DNA of 64,000 nucleotides from Emiliania huxleyi CCMP1516 (GCF_000372725.1 NW_005199363.1:513879-577878), one strand, 5' to 3'; shown: positions 1 to 9,608, numbered from the stretch's first letter. Program-made: numbers and translations. Notes: generated by a model not told the origin, from the sequence alone.

Positions 1-529
1 GTTGCCACCGCGCCACCTGCTGTGTGCAACCGTCTACTCGGCGGGGTCGCAGCTGCCTCTGGAAGGCACCGAGAGGTACAAAATGGCGCAAATGGTAGGG
101 TTGTCAAACGTTAAGAGCTGAACAGTGTTGCTAGTGTTAACAGTAACAACAGAACAACAGTGGGGCTCCCCAACAACAGTAGCTAACGTTAGGCCGGCTG
201 AACAACAATAAGGAAGGCCTGGCAGTGACCCACGACGATCTCCAGCGTCCAGTGCGGGTAATACCCGAAAATACCCGGGGAAACCCAGGTTTTTCGGGTT
301 TTACCCGGGTTTTTTGGCATTTTCTGCTTGCTGACCACTGAACAACAGTAACAACAGTAACAAACAGTAACAGCTTGGGCTGGGGAGAACACTTGAACAA
401 CGTTGAGGATTTCAGCCAACAATAGTGCAACTGTTAGGCTCAAAGTTAACGTTTGACAACCCTAGCAAATGGTCAAATCAAGGGTTTGTAATTACGCCCG
501 CGAGATGTGCCACTTTGAAATGGAACTAG
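1..529 (+). repeat. Dispersed repeat family R1, copy A (cut by window start, interrupted)
   Basis: This matches two other copies, at 2476-2677 and (inverted) 5141-5455. Shared landmarks are a GC-rich block with ctgctgtgtgc, then gtcgcagctgcctctggaag, gagaggtaca and a right end reading gaaatggaactag. Positions 96-464 are a later insertion. A short piece of the same end (ctagttccatttcac) also sits at 1928-1942. There is no coding potential, so it is probably a non-autonomous element. Confidence 0.8.
96..464. mobile_element. hAT-type MITE, 369 bp, inside repeat R1
   Basis: The ends are 19-bp perfect inverted repeats: tagggttgtcaaacgttaa at 96-114 and its complement at 446-464. They are flanked by an 8-bp direct duplication gcaaatgg (88-95 and 465-472). 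An 8-bp target duplication with a TAGGG-type end is characteristic of the hAT superfamily. The interior has cagtaacaa microsatellite runs and a palindromic AATACCCG/CGGGTTTT core around 258-318, with no transposase. A truncated relative lies at 63136-63210. Confidence 0.85.
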
Positions 530-552
530 ATCGAGCCTCACGGATTACGGTT

Positions 553-850
553 TAAAGCCGTATGTGCGCCGACCCCGCGGTATCTCGTTATGCAATACGG
601 CTTTATTGGGCTTTGGGGAAGGCGGGGGGGGCGCGCGGGGGCGCCGGGGGGGCGCGGGGGGGGGGGGGGATTGTGTTTTTGAGTGTGTCTTGAGCTAGGA
701 CGAATAAAGGTAAGGTAAGGTAAGGTAAACGTCTCCACACACACAAAGTGGTGGGGCAAGGGGGGGCGACCCTCGCATCTCCACGCCCGGACACGGGCAG
801 GAGCCCCACGGCATTCAAAGTGCAAGCACCGGCCCGGTGCCGTGGGTGAG
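553..850 (+). repeat. Dispersed repeat family R2 with GGTAAG run
   Basis: The stretch 707-850 is homologous, in reverse complement, to 20574-20716, which lies inside intron 5 of the glycosyltransferase gene. It carries consecutive aaggtaagg units, which are perfect splice-donor words in this orientation and a CTTACCTTAC acceptor tract in the other. Upstream are a small hairpin (taaagccgtat at 553-563 against atacggcttta at 595-605) and a G-rich run around 640-672. No gene was seen. Confidence 0.7.
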
Positions 851-1046
851 CAACCTGCACCCCACTCCTACTCCTATAACACAACCCCCACAGCGTGGTC
901 GTCTACGTGTTCAGAAACACAGCGAGGCGAGGGTGAAGGGGTAGTACCCGGGGTAAGGGGCTGTGTGGGGCTATCTGTGACTACTCCATCTAGCCTGGGG
1001 GGTAGCAGGAGGGGGGGGGCAGAGGGTAAGATATGGGTGAGGCCAG

Positions 1047-1898
1047 CTACAAGTCGGACGCCCTCCCGTCGTCGTCGGAATACTCCTCGGAGCGGTCGGC
1101 GTCCTCGTCGTCGTCCTCGGTCTGCATTGCCTCGCCAGCCGTGAACCTGAACACGGCGTCGGCCGGCGCCGAGGCGCCGGCGGCCGTCATCAGGTGCATG
1201 ACCATGCGGTCGCGGCATGCCGCATCAATCTTGCCGCGCCCGGCCAGCTCGTTCGCGAGCCAGTCCGGGGCGACCGTCGTCGCCACGGTCCCCTGGGGAA
1301 CTGTGGCGTACACCTTGCTGGGGCCGCATCGATACCCGTCGTCCCTCTCCGGGGGCAGCGAGTATTCGACTCCTATATTGGACCCGGCCTGGCTGCGCGC
1401 CTGCGCAGCTGCAGACCGCAGCCCGGCCATCACGTACTCGATGTTCTCGCGCAGCTGCGCGCGCGGGCGCTCCGCGTTCTCGGCCTCGTTCGCGGCGCGC
1501 TCGCCAGCCTCCTTCGCCCGGCGCTCCTTCTGCCGGATCTTCTTGGCCTTGCGTGACGCGGTTCGAGCCGCAAGCTGCTCATCAGTGAGCTCCTTCTTCT
1601 TCGGCGCGGTGCGCTCGATGTACGAGCGCTCCGCCACCTTCACCGACTCGCGGTCGCCCGCGGCCTTCTCGTGCTTCAGGTCGACCTCGATGGTCGCGTA
1701 GCCAGGCCTTATCAGCCTGACACACGACGCACCGAACAACCGTGCGACACCCACCGCGTCCTCCAGTTGCGCGCGATCGGAGCGATTCCAGGGTCCGCTG
1801 CGCATCCCCGGCAGTACGACGGTGGCCGGCGCTTGCGCGCCAGCCCCGTCCGCCACCGGGTCCGCGGCCGCGGTCCCTGTCATAGCTACGCGCGCCAT
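1047..1898 (-). CDS. Hypothetical charged, coiled-coil-rich protein
   Basis: An open frame of about 283 residues from the ATG at 1898. The frame stays open upstream to 2039, but that part overlaps a fragment of repeat R1, so I chose the inner start (MARVAMTG). The middle third is strongly basic and acidic, with KKKELTDEQLAARTASRKAKKIRQK-type composition predicting a coiled coil. It is followed by a less biased region, and the tail is acidic (EDDDEDADRSEEYSDDD). There is no recognised domain, signal peptide or membrane segment. Codon use is GC-rich like the convincing genes nearby. It could be a real nuclear or nucleolar-type protein, but nothing proves function. Confidence 0.45.
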   Translation of the reverse strand: MARVAMTGTAAADPVADGAGAQAPATVVLPGMRSGPWNRSDRAQLEDAVGVARLFGASCVRLIRPGYATIEVDLKHEKAAGDRESVKVAERSYIERTAPKKKELTDEQLAARTASRKAKKIRQKERRAKEAGERAANEAENAERPRAQLRENIEYVMAGLRSAAAQARSQAGSNIGVEYSLPPERDDGYRCGPSKVYATVPQGTVATTVAPDWLANELAGRGKIDAACRDRMVMHLMTAAGASAPADAVFRFTAGEAMQTEDDDEDADRSEEYSDDDGRASDL

Positions 1899-2475
1899 GG
1901 ATCGGCGGTTACACTGACGACTACAGGCTAGTTCCATTTCACTCTGACACGCTAATCTTGAAAACGTCCAACGGAGCTCCGTGTTGCTCCCAGCGCCCTC
2001 CCCCGCGCTTCCTGCGACCCTAGCCGATGGTACTAGCATGGGAGGTCATCTGGCTACCGCGAGAGCGACCCAACTCGTCGACATCGTCCGATGATGGTGC
2101 CGCAAAGTCAGCCTTCGGAGGCTATCGTGGGGTCGAGCCGTCAGTAGCCGTGACATGTGGTTCCACCACCCCTCGTAGGCTTTGCCTCTGACCATCACCG
2201 TTCCCAGGCTGCCTAGTGGGATGGAAAGGAAGGCTGGGCGAGCGTATAGAAGCGTGCTCGACCTCGTCGTGGCAACCTGTACGGCAGCGCTGGCAGGCGC
2301 GATGAGCGTCGTGCCACCTGACCCGAGACGGGTCGCAGGCGTCGTACCGAGCGCGTCGAGCCCGTGTCCTGATGTGATCTGTACGGGCGAGTCACGTCGG
2401 CGTCAAAGGAGCGACGTGTGACCTGTCAGAGCTTGATCTCCGATCTCAGCGGCGTCGAGTCGTCTCCGGTGCGCA
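1899..2475. other. Intergenic, no gene seen
   Basis: The only recognisable item is the R1 end fragment at 1928-1947. Reading frames in 2180-2420 are short and lack protein-like composition. Confidence 0.5.
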
Positions 2476-2677
2476 ACAAATGTACCTCCCCAGGACGCGC
2501 AGAGGCAGCTGCGACCCCGCCGAGTGGACGGGCGCACACCGCGCCACCTGCTGTGTGCGCCCGTCTACTCGGCGGGGTCGCAGCTGCCTCTGGAAGGCAC
2601 CGAGAGGTACAATAGTGCGCAAATGGTCAAAATCAAGGTTTTGTAACGCGAGCTGTGCCACAGTGAAATGGAACTAG
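2476..2677 (+). repeat. Dispersed repeat R1, copy B (uninterrupted)
   Basis: This is the cleanest copy of the family and shows its palindromic body. The left arm (about 2476-2550, cgcagaggcagctgcgacc) is the reverse complement of the right arm (about 2550-2625, ggtcgcagctgcctctgg). The unique tail aaaatcaaggttttgtaac leads to the gaaatggaactag end at 2677. It gives the pre-insertion state of both MITE target sites used in copies A and C. Confidence 0.8.
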
Positions 2678-2796
2678 CCACAAGAGTTGCCGTATAGCGT
2701 ATCTCCGGTCGGCGTCCGCACGCGTGCACATGTGCAAACAGCGAGACATAAGTGTAAATAAACATTACAAGGTACCGTAGCAGTACATGACGCGTG

Positions 2797-3987
2797 TCAA
2801 CCCCGCTTCCTCGCCACCACCACCACCATCGGGTCCCGCTGCCCCACCCAGCCGTCGGGGCTCACGTCGGCGACGCCCACCTCCGCCCAATCGGCCGAGT
2901 AGCGAAAGTATGCGCCGACGATCTTCGCGTGGCTCGCCTGGGATGGGGCATCAACCGTTCTCAGCCTTGATGCGCCGTCGCCTTCTCTCCCCGGCCCGAG
3001 TACATGGGCGATTCTCGGCGTGTCTCGGCTACAGGCAGCCTCGGTGAAGGGCGTCGTCCAGATCGGCACAACCTGCGGCCGCGATTTAGCCGCTGGTGAG
3101 GGCCATGCCCACGGAGAACATGAAATCAATAATAAAGAGTAATCACGCAACATATGGTCGGAGGCAGCGGTTGGCCATGGCCGCAAGTAACGTAATTAGT
3201 CATCAAGTGTGTGTCACCTTGGTCGGGAAGCAGCGGTTGGTGAAGGCCATGCAAGCGAGCCCGCCCGGCCGCAGGACACGGTGCGTCTCCTCAAAGAGCT
3301 CGAGCGGCCTAATGGCAGACGTCATGTGCCATTCATCACGGGCCATTCATCATACGCTCGCGGTGGTGTGAGAAGAGATGCGCTGCCTACGAGGACGAGT
3401 CCGCCACTCATTGTGGGGAGAGGTCGCGGTGCTCTGTCTCGAGACAGAGTCTGGAGAGGCCGCGTCATGTAGTCGACCGACAGCGAGTTTGTGACCAGGT
3501 CGAAGGCGGCGTCTGCGTACGGTAGCTGCGGGTCCTTGTTGAGGTCCTGCACGCGCCACTCCGTCTTGCTCGGGTTGGCGAGAAGCTCGAGTGGGTTGAG
3601 GCCGAGAGCGACGCAGCGGCGAGGCGGCGAGGGCCTCCAACCCGATGGGTAGTGCGACGTCCAAGACGAGCACAGGTCGAGCACGTCGCCCTCGCCGCTC
3701 GCCGGAAGCACCGCCTCGTAGAAGCGTGTGAGCGAGTCGCGGCACTCCTCGCCGGCGTGTTGAACAAACTTGGGCAAGAAGTAGAAGAAGCCGTCGTTGC
3801 CGGCCATCATCGGCGTGAGATCCTTTGCCGTGTACGGAAAGGCTTCGGGCCAGTCGGAGCTGTCGAGCGCGCGGCTCGCAGGGCTCACCTTGGCGTGAGG
3901 GACGTCGACGCCGCAGACGGCAACGGCGTGCGTGGCGGGCAGGGCCAGCAGGAGAGAGAGCTTGGCGATGGCCGCGAGCGGAAGCAT
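2797..3987 (-). CDS. Secreted/organelle-targeted SAM-dependent methyltransferase
   Basis: Three exons on the minus strand, 3987-3461, 3308-3218 and 3072-2797, give a continuous 297-residue frame. Residues 1-22 are a hydrophobic signal peptide. The class I methyltransferase fold shows in the glycine-poor SAM loop VLDLCSSWTSHYP near residue 110, LPYADAAFDLVTNSLSVDY (motif II/III), and HRVLRPGGLACMAFTNRCFP after splicing. Intron 1 (3309-3460) is GC-AG and intron 2 (3073-3217) is GT-AG. Intron 1 begins gcctctccag where exon 2 begins gccgctcgag, and intron 2 holds two near-copies of the preceding exon phrase around the Asn-Arg-Cys segment. It is related to type-11 methyltransferases of algae and plants; the substrate is unknown. 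The start is supported by the signal peptide. Confidence 0.85.
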
Positions 3988-3990
3988 CGC

Positions 3991-4064
3991 CGATCCACGC
4001 AGGCGTAATTTCTGGCGGCCGACGGTCAGTGCACGGAGTTGCCCTCCTCCGAGGACTGGCCGGC
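3991..4064 (+). repeat. Dispersed repeat R3, copy 1
   Basis: Shares gatccacgcaggcgt, tctggcggc and gtcagtgcacggagttgcc with 49199-49275, and the ggcgtgttttctggcggc part with the inverted copy at 37577-37650. Just downstream, 4085-4120 (ggttcgttgtgaag, cgcgccacccaag) matches 61620-61776, where it is split by a small MITE. Confidence 0.65.
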
Positions 4065-4230
4065 TACCTACTGGTAGCTACGAACAGGTTCGTTGTGAAG
4101 ACTGGGCCGCGCCACCCAAGAAACCTCGGTGTGAGAATCGGCAAAGGCGCGACGTGTCGATTGACGACCTGTGCTTTCGACCCATCAGTCTCCCAACATA
4201 ACATGTGCGACATTAGTCAGAGACTATGGA

Positions 4231-4425
4231 GAGTTCACGTCATGACGGTTAGCCGCTGTCATGACGGTTAGCCGCTGTCATGACAGCTGCCAGCTGTCAT
4301 ACAGCAAACGACAGCGACAGTGACACCTACCTGTCACCAGCTGTCACCAGCTGTCACCAGCTGTCACCAGCTGTCACCAGCTGTCGTTGCTGCTGTCGTT
4401 GCTGCTGTCGTTGCTGCTGTCGTAA
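4231..4425 (+). repeat. CTGTC-based minisatellite
   Basis: Two copies of gtcatgacggttagccgct are followed by five perfect ctgtcaccag decamers (about 4335-4384) and three ctgtcgttgctg dodecamers. A related but more degenerate array built on the same CTGTC core lies at 5459-5785, on the far side of a repeat-R1 copy. Confidence 0.85.
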
Positions 4426-4436
4426 CCATCCCCGAC

Positions 4437-4793
4437 GGTCCAACTAGAGTGGAGAGCTGGAGGCTGGGCCTCGCCGTGCAGCGCGGGTGGGGAGGGCGTG
4501 AACCGCTCGAGATGGGCGAGGGGCGCGCGCATGTCGAGATCATGGCGCGCCGGCACGGCGTGGCCTTTCGCTGCGTCGCGGGCTCGTGCGACGCGCGCAA
4601 ATGCTCGCGCCATTCGTACGGGATGATCTTCGTCGTGACGCAGCTGGGCGGTGAGCCGGATCCCGGCTTCGCCTTCTCGGCCGCGGAGCTTGAGGAGTGG
4701 CGGGCCAACAGCCCGGTGTGCCGCTGGAAGCGACGTCGGCGTGACCATGGCGTCACTCGAGTCTCGACGCGCGCCGTGCCCGTGGTTGTATGA
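4437..4793 (+). CDS. Possible terminal exon of an unknown protein
   Basis: This is the open stretch immediately after the minisatellite. It reads a protein-like segment with MARRHGVAFRCVAG, SCDARKCSRHSYGMIFV and FSAAELEEWRANSP before the stop at 4793. There is no ATG in a convincing position, so if it is genic the upstream exon lies before or within the repeat array. Two cysteines are spaced like a small metal-binding loop, but no family is recognised. It could equally be chance reading frame in GC-rich DNA. Confidence 0.3.
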   Translation, partial: GPTRVESWRLGLAVQRGWGGREPLEMGEGRAHVEIMARRHGVAFRCVAGSCDARKCSRHSYGMIFVVTQLGGEPDPGFAFSAAELEEWRANSPVCRWKRRRRDHGVTRVSTRAVPVVV

Positions 4794-5140
4794 GTATAAT
4801 ATTACGATTCTTCGAATACCCGGGCAGCGTTTTTGTCTATTTTATGTGTATGTAACAAAGAGAGAGGACTCGAGATTTGGGGAGGGCGCGAGAGTGGGAG
4901 ACTTTTCGGCGGTCGAAAGGCGGCGGTTTGGATGCGTCCTCTTTATGGCCCGTGCAGTCTCACACAGACTCAGTCTCACGCTGACGGCGCCCGGCGACGC
5001 TCACGAGTCACGTCAGTCCTGGGGCGCAGTCAATCTGCGCGAATCGGCGCGCAGGCCACAGCGCCGACCTCGCATCACACAGCACACGTACACTTCTCAC
5101 TTGCGACGCTGATCGCGTGAGCCGTGACGGAGCGGTATGG

Positions 5141-5455
5141 CTAGTTCCATTTCACTGTGGCACAGCTCGCGTTGCAAAACTTTGATTTTGACCATGAGCG
5201 GCCGCACACTGCTCGGTACCCCCCCTGCACATCTAAAGCCATCCCTGCTGCTAGGGGGGGGGGGGGTCTGACCCCCCCAGCACCAGAGCTCTGCTGCTGG
5301 GGGGGGGTCGGGCAGGGCTTTAGATGTGCAGGGGGGGTACCGAGCAGTGTGCGGCCGCTCCATTTGCGCCATTTTGTACCTCTCGGTGCCTTCCAGAGGC
5401 AGCTGCGACCCCGCCGAGTGGACGGCACCACCGGACGCACAGCAGGTGGCGCGCT
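5141..5455 (-). repeat. Dispersed repeat R1, copy C (inverted, interrupted)
   Basis: Starts at ctagttccatttcac (5141) and runs in reverse complement to copies A and B, ending near ccgccgagtggacgg. It is split at 5196-5360 by a MITE; joining 5195 to 5364 restores the tttgaccatttgcgc sequence found in copy B. From 4794 to 5140 I see nothing genic. Confidence 0.8.
5196..5360. mobile_element. 165-bp foldback MITE with 45-bp inverted ends
   Basis: The first 45 bases (5196-5240, beginning gagcggccgcacactgctcg) are exactly complementary to the last 45 (5316-5360). A 3-bp duplication, cat, flanks the element (5193-5195 and 5361-5363), as judged from the uninterrupted copy at 2476-2677. The middle holds G and C runs. 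A 3-bp duplication fits CACTA or Harbinger-type elements, but the end sequence is not diagnostic. Confidence 0.8.
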
Positions 5456-5458
5456 GAG

Positions 5459-5785
5459 CCCTGGCTGTCACAGGCTGTCAGGTGCTGTCAGGTGATCTGT
5501 CGGGCTGTCGGGCATGCTGTCAGGCACTGTCAGGTGCCTCTGTCAGACCAGCTGTCAGGTGCTGTCAGGTGCTGTCAGTGCTGTCGGGTGCTGTGGGGTG
5601 CGTGTCTGATAGTCGAGGGGATCTGTAGCTGTCGGGTGCTGTCGCCTGTCGGAGCTCGGTCGGGTGTTGCTGTCAGACGCTGTCGGAGCTGTCGGAGCTG
5701 TCAGGCTGCTGCTGCTGTCAGACGTTGGGCTGTTGCTGTCAGGTGCTGTCAGGTGGTGCTGTCGGGGTGCTGTCAGGCTCTGACA
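5459..5785 (+). repeat. Degenerate gctgtcaggt minisatellite
   Basis: About thirty imperfect units based on gctgtcaggt or gctgtcggag. No protein is encoded convincingly on either strand. Confidence 0.8.
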
Positions 5786-6197
5786 CACACCAGCCACACT
5801 TATGACACTAATCAAGAGAGGAGACCAGCAGGACTCTACTGGCGGCTACGCAGCTGCCCCCCTCCTACGGTGTGATCACGCCGGCGGCGGCGGCCGCCTG
5901 GGGAGCGCAGATGGCGGCGCAGGCGCAGGCGGCGGCGGCGGCACAGACGGCGCGGAGGTGGCCACCCCCACCTCCAGACGCCGTAGGCATATGACTGTAG
6001 GAAGCCGTTCTTTGGTACAGTGGCGTAGCTCGAGTTTCCTGCATGTAGTACCGTACGTATAGTGGAGGCGGAGAAACACCACAGGCAACCGAGCGAGTGC
6101 GCACACGGACTAGCACTCGCTCAAACGCGATGGACAGGCCAGATTTCATACACACAGCGGAGCGCCGCCCGATTGGGCGCAGCCTCGCGCCGCGAGC
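5786..6197. other. Intergenic, no gene seen
   Basis: Contains a short GGC trinucleotide-rich patch (5880-5945) and otherwise unremarkable sequence. It probably includes the 3' flank of the minus-strand gene ending at 6198. Confidence 0.4.
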
Positions 6198-6560
6198 CTA
6201 CTCTGCGATCTTCTGCACGAAGGCGTTCTCTTCCCGCCGCTGGGCGACGTACTTGGCGGGCGGCTTCTTGCACGTGGGCGGCATCTTCAAGTCACGCGAG
6301 GCCATCGAGTCGGCCTGCTCCTGGACCTTGGGCAAGGCATTCTTGCCGAAGGAGAGCATCGCGTCGCAGCCGTTCTTGAGCGTCTTGCAGAAGGCGCCCG
6401 CCTGCGGCCCGAAGGTGCTTTCGCACTTCGAGACGACGGAGCCGCCATTCTGCGCGAGCATCGCGTCCATCTTGTCGAGGCCTGCCTCGGCCGTTTCGAA
6501 GCCCGCGTCCATGTTGTCCTTTGTCATCAGGGATTCGGCGCCCGACTTCATGGCATCCAT
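6198..6560 (-). CDS. Hypothetical 120-residue protein
   Basis: A complete frame from ATG at 6560. It is amphipathic and Met/Ala-rich, with MDAMKSGAESLMTKDNMDAG, an internal AGLDKMDAMLAQNGG repeat-like phrase, three cysteines (CESTFG, FCKTLKNGC) and a basic CKKPPAKYVAQRREEN tail. No signal peptide starts at this ATG. The cysteines and helix-rich character could suit a small secreted or four-helix protein whose leader is in an unseen upstream exon. No family is recognised. Confidence 0.45.
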   Translation of the reverse strand: MDAMKSGAESLMTKDNMDAGFETAEAGLDKMDAMLAQNGGSVVSKCESTFGPQAGAFCKTLKNGCDAMLSFGKNALPKVQEQADSMASRDLKMPPTCKKPPAKYVAQRREENAFVQKIAE

Positions 6561-6569
6561 AGCGTCGGG

Positions 6570-8347
6570 TCAGTGGTAAGGGAGTCTTGCTCGAATCCTG
6601 GCGCGTCGTTGTCCCGAAAAAAAAGAAAAAAAAATTAAAATCCGCGGTCCCAGCGCGGGGCACGCTTTGGCGGCCTTCCCCTGTCGTTTACGCTGAGTGC
6701 GTCCAGCTCCCTCCGAACGGCTCCTTCCGCGTATGGTTCCGGCGCCGTCACGTACGAGGGCTCTTGCTCGTTGCAACGCGTCGGCAGTGGGAATGTTTGG
6801 CAGTGGCGGCATTGGTGGCGGAGCTTCTGGCGAGGCTGGCATCGGCAGCGCTGGTGTGCGGTCGCAGGCGCACGGCGGAAACGGAGGCGGCGGTGGGACA
6901 GGTTGTTGAGGAACGATCGGACAGAATGGCTCGTCTTCAGGGACGGCGGCGAGTGAATCGACTACGATGTAGACACGCAGCCGGTCCCCCGCCGCGACGT
7001 TGAAGAGATCGACCTCTCTGGCAGTCGCGCTCGGGTCGCACCACGGCGTCACGGCAGGTTCGTGGTCGGACTGGCCGCACTCTTCGAAGAGCACGACAGA
7101 GCTGACCCGGCGGTGGAGACGCCGAGATGCGAAGACGGAGATGTCCTTTTGCAGCTCGGATAGACGCGTGTCCCGCGTCACATCATCGACTGCATAGGGA
7201 GAGATGACCTGTGATCCGTCGCTCGTGATGATGTGCGTCGGATCGATGCAGAGCGGCCACTCGAACGGAATAGAGATGGCGGCCTTGGTTTCGGAGATGA
7301 GAGATATGTCGGCGTATTCAGGCAGGTTGCCGCTGCCGTCGTCCGCCTCGATGAATGCGCTGCCCTCGTATGGCAGACGCATCACGGGCTTGCCCAGAAG
7401 GCTCCTGCCCATGAGGACTCGAGGCGGCAGCGCATCGGATGGAAGTTGTTTCGTCGGAAAGAACTCGTTGCAGAGGTCGGGAGGCAGAAGACGCAGTAGC
7501 GTGTAGTAGCGGAAATGCTCCTTGCACGGCAGTGATTCCACAGCAGATCGCACGTCTCCATCACTGCCGTTGACCTTGACGAGGACTGCGTCGGGTGGGC
7601 AAGGAGAGTGGTGAGAAGAAAGGAGGCGGGGCATGGGCTGTGTTGAGCGCTCACTCGCGAGGTCAGCTTCGACAGTCCAGTCTCGCCGGCTTTCCGTCAT
7701 GCTGTGCAATCCGTAGACGAGAGCTCGGACACGCGCCTTCTCGTGCTTGGCGGTGAGCGGCATCGCCTATAACACGGCCGCGCTTTGTGAGGGTTGGCGT
7801 CGCACGTAGGTCGCTTACGTATAGGCGCCTGGGCGAGCCACTCGCTCTCGCGGGTAAGCAGCACCGCGTCGTCCACACTGCAATTACCCGCGCCGTTCGG
7901 CTCGTCGTTTGCCTCCTGCTCCAGTGCACGTCGACCTTCGGAGGTGCTCACCTTCCGGATCTGAGCAATGAGACTCGGCCGTTCGCTCGGCGGTGTATCG
8001 ACCATCAGCGACATCGTGTCCGCGAACCTTTCATCGGCCTTCCACCTCTCGATCTGTTTCTGTACCGTCTTCTTCTTCTTATGGGCAAGGGGACCGTCGC
8101 TGAGGCTTGCGTTCTCGCCGGCGTCACTCAGCCACGAGAAGCATAGAGCTGACCACTTCTCCTCAGCGTTCCAGCCGCCCTTGCGCTTCTGAGACAGCAG
8201 GGGAGCGGCTCGACGGAACAGGTCGAGTTCGGAATCCGGAGAGGCAGCCGTGCCCATCGCGGCGAGCAGGAGCAGCATTGGCCTGCCCGTCGCAAGTTTG
8301 GTGGCGACACTTTTCTGAGGACCCCTGCTTCGAGGGGAGAGAGACAT
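6570..8347 (-). CDS. Unknown two-exon protein with proline-rich region and repeat-derived tail
   Basis: Exon 1 is 8347-7829 and exon 2 is 7766-6570, joined across a 62-bp GC-AG intron (donor cag|gcgcc, acceptor atag|gcgat). This is the only junction I found that keeps the frame, giving about 571 residues. The N-terminal third has a Lys-rich helix (KKKKTVQKQIERWKADERFAD). The middle looks globular (EHFRYYTLLRLLPPDLCNEFFP, RRVSSVVLFEECG). It ends in a PPPPPFPPC proline stretch and a basic tail. The last 50 residues or so are encoded by the dispersed module at 6595-6729, so the natural stop may have been lost. A start further upstream (8419) would lie in the next copy of that module. No family is recognised. 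Confidence 0.6.
6595..6729 (-). repeat. Dispersed module R4, copy 1, at a gene 3' end
   Basis: About 135 bp, same orientation as 8375-8518: cctggcgcgtcgttgt, an A-rich tract, cagcgcggggcacgctttgg, then ccgaacggctccttccg. Both copies overlap the last codons of a minus-strand gene but in different reading frames, so the module is not a shared protein domain. Confidence 0.85.
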
Positions 8348-8374
8348 GCCAAGACCAAGTGCTCCAATGTTAAA

Positions 8375-8518
8375 ATCCTGGCGCGTCGTTGTTCCAAAAA
8401 ATGCAAAAAAACATTCCAAATTTTAAAATCCGCGCGACCAGCGCGGGGCACGCTTTGGCGGCCTTCCCCTGTCGTTTACGCTGAGTGCGTCCAGCTCCCT
8501 CCGAACGGCTCCTTCCGA
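8375..8518 (-). repeat. Dispersed module R4, copy 2, at a gene 3' end
   Basis: Near-identical to 6595-6729 over the ends. The A-rich middle differs (two short A runs instead of one). It lies 1.65 kb from copy 1 in direct orientation, with the unknown two-exon gene between them. Confidence 0.85.
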
Positions 8519-9608
8519 GTTGCGCGCCGCAGCTCGGCTGCGCCTGGCCGGGTGCCGCGCCCGCTCTCCGCCACCACCCGCTGCCCGACCCTGTGTGGGG
8601 AAGAAGCTTCCCGACCAAGCAACGTGCCACTCGCTGTCGGCGACCAGCCAATGCCACCATCCAGCGGGCATGAAGAGGCAGAGGACCTCATCGCTCTCCT
8701 CCTCGTCGCCCACCTCCTCGCCGCCCTCCTCCTCGCCCTCCACCTCGCTCTCCTCCTCTCCTTCGAGCGCCTCTCCGCCCGCGGAGGTCGGAGCCTCCAG
8801 GTCGAACCAGAAGCCGCCGGCGGCGAGGACGCGCTCGAGCAAGTCGGGGCTCGGAAGCAGCGGGAAGCAGGCTCGCTGAGAGCTGGCGCGGCCTACGAGC
8901 GGCGGGCGGCGGTGTCACAGCGCGGCGTCAGGAGCGCCCTCCTCCGCGTCTCTCACCGGACGCGTCGTCGCACCCCTCGCCCCCGAGCTGCTGCGCCACA
9001 GCCGCGCCCTCGTCCGTCGGCGGGAGAAGGAGGACGTGCTTCCTCCCGCGGCTCAAGCTGAGGTAGGTGGACACGAGTCGATCGGGCTGCTCAGCCTCGC
9101 GGTAGCGGTCGCGGTGCATGCCAATGCCCGAGGCGCCCTCGCCGCAGATCAGGTGCTCGAACCCGGGCACGGCCTTGGCGCCAGCTCGCACCGGCCACCA
9201 GCTCGGGTGCTCGACTGGCGCTCGGCACGCGGCCCAATAGCTCTTGCCCTCGGCCGAGGCTGCCGCAAGCGCGCGGCGCGCCTGGCCGTTGGACGAAACC
9301 TCGACCGTCTCGCCTCCCACGTCGATGTTGGGCGCAGCGGGCGACACTCCACTCACGAGGTAGCCTGCAAGCAGTTCATCGACGTCGTCGGGCGTCCCGC
9401 GCTCGAGACGACCACCCGAGGTGCACAGAAAGGGTGCCGTCGCGGAGTGGGGCGGTAGCGGTCGATCGATGTGCCGCATAGGCGGCGGAAAGAGCGGGAG
9501 CGTGGTTGCCACATCAGTGTACGCTTGCCGATAAGCCTCGGCAGTGGTGGCGTAGGAGCGCCGGCGGAGCGGTAAGCACGCCTCCAGGAGGTCAGAGGCC
9601 GCCGTCAT
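8423..9608 (-). CDS. Cupin-8/JmjC-like Fe(II)/2-oxoglutarate hydroxylase
   Basis: Two exons, 9608-8957 and 8892-8423, with a canonical GT-AG intron (8893-8956), give about 373 residues. The iron-binding pair HxD is visible as GIGMHRDRY near residue 165. It is followed by YLSLSRGRKHVLLLPP, and the distal histidine is in LFMPAGWWHWLVA, the usual cupin-8 P-GWWH phrase. Between them is an acidic insert (EGEEESEVEGEEEGGEE) that is unusual for the family and may be a disordered loop. The last 35 residues or so come from module R4. The family hydroxylates proteins or RNA; the substrate here is unknown. The C-terminal end may be an artefact of repeat insertion. Confidence 0.75.

Noticed and set aside
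6595..8518. R4 copies as LTRs of a retrotransposon
   Set aside because: The region between them encodes no gag/pol and has no primer-binding site; kept only as an open question in the findings.
8520..9061. Plus-strand frames opposite the cupin hydroxylase
   Set aside because: Antisense shadows of the spliced minus-strand gene, Arg/Pro/Ser-rich.
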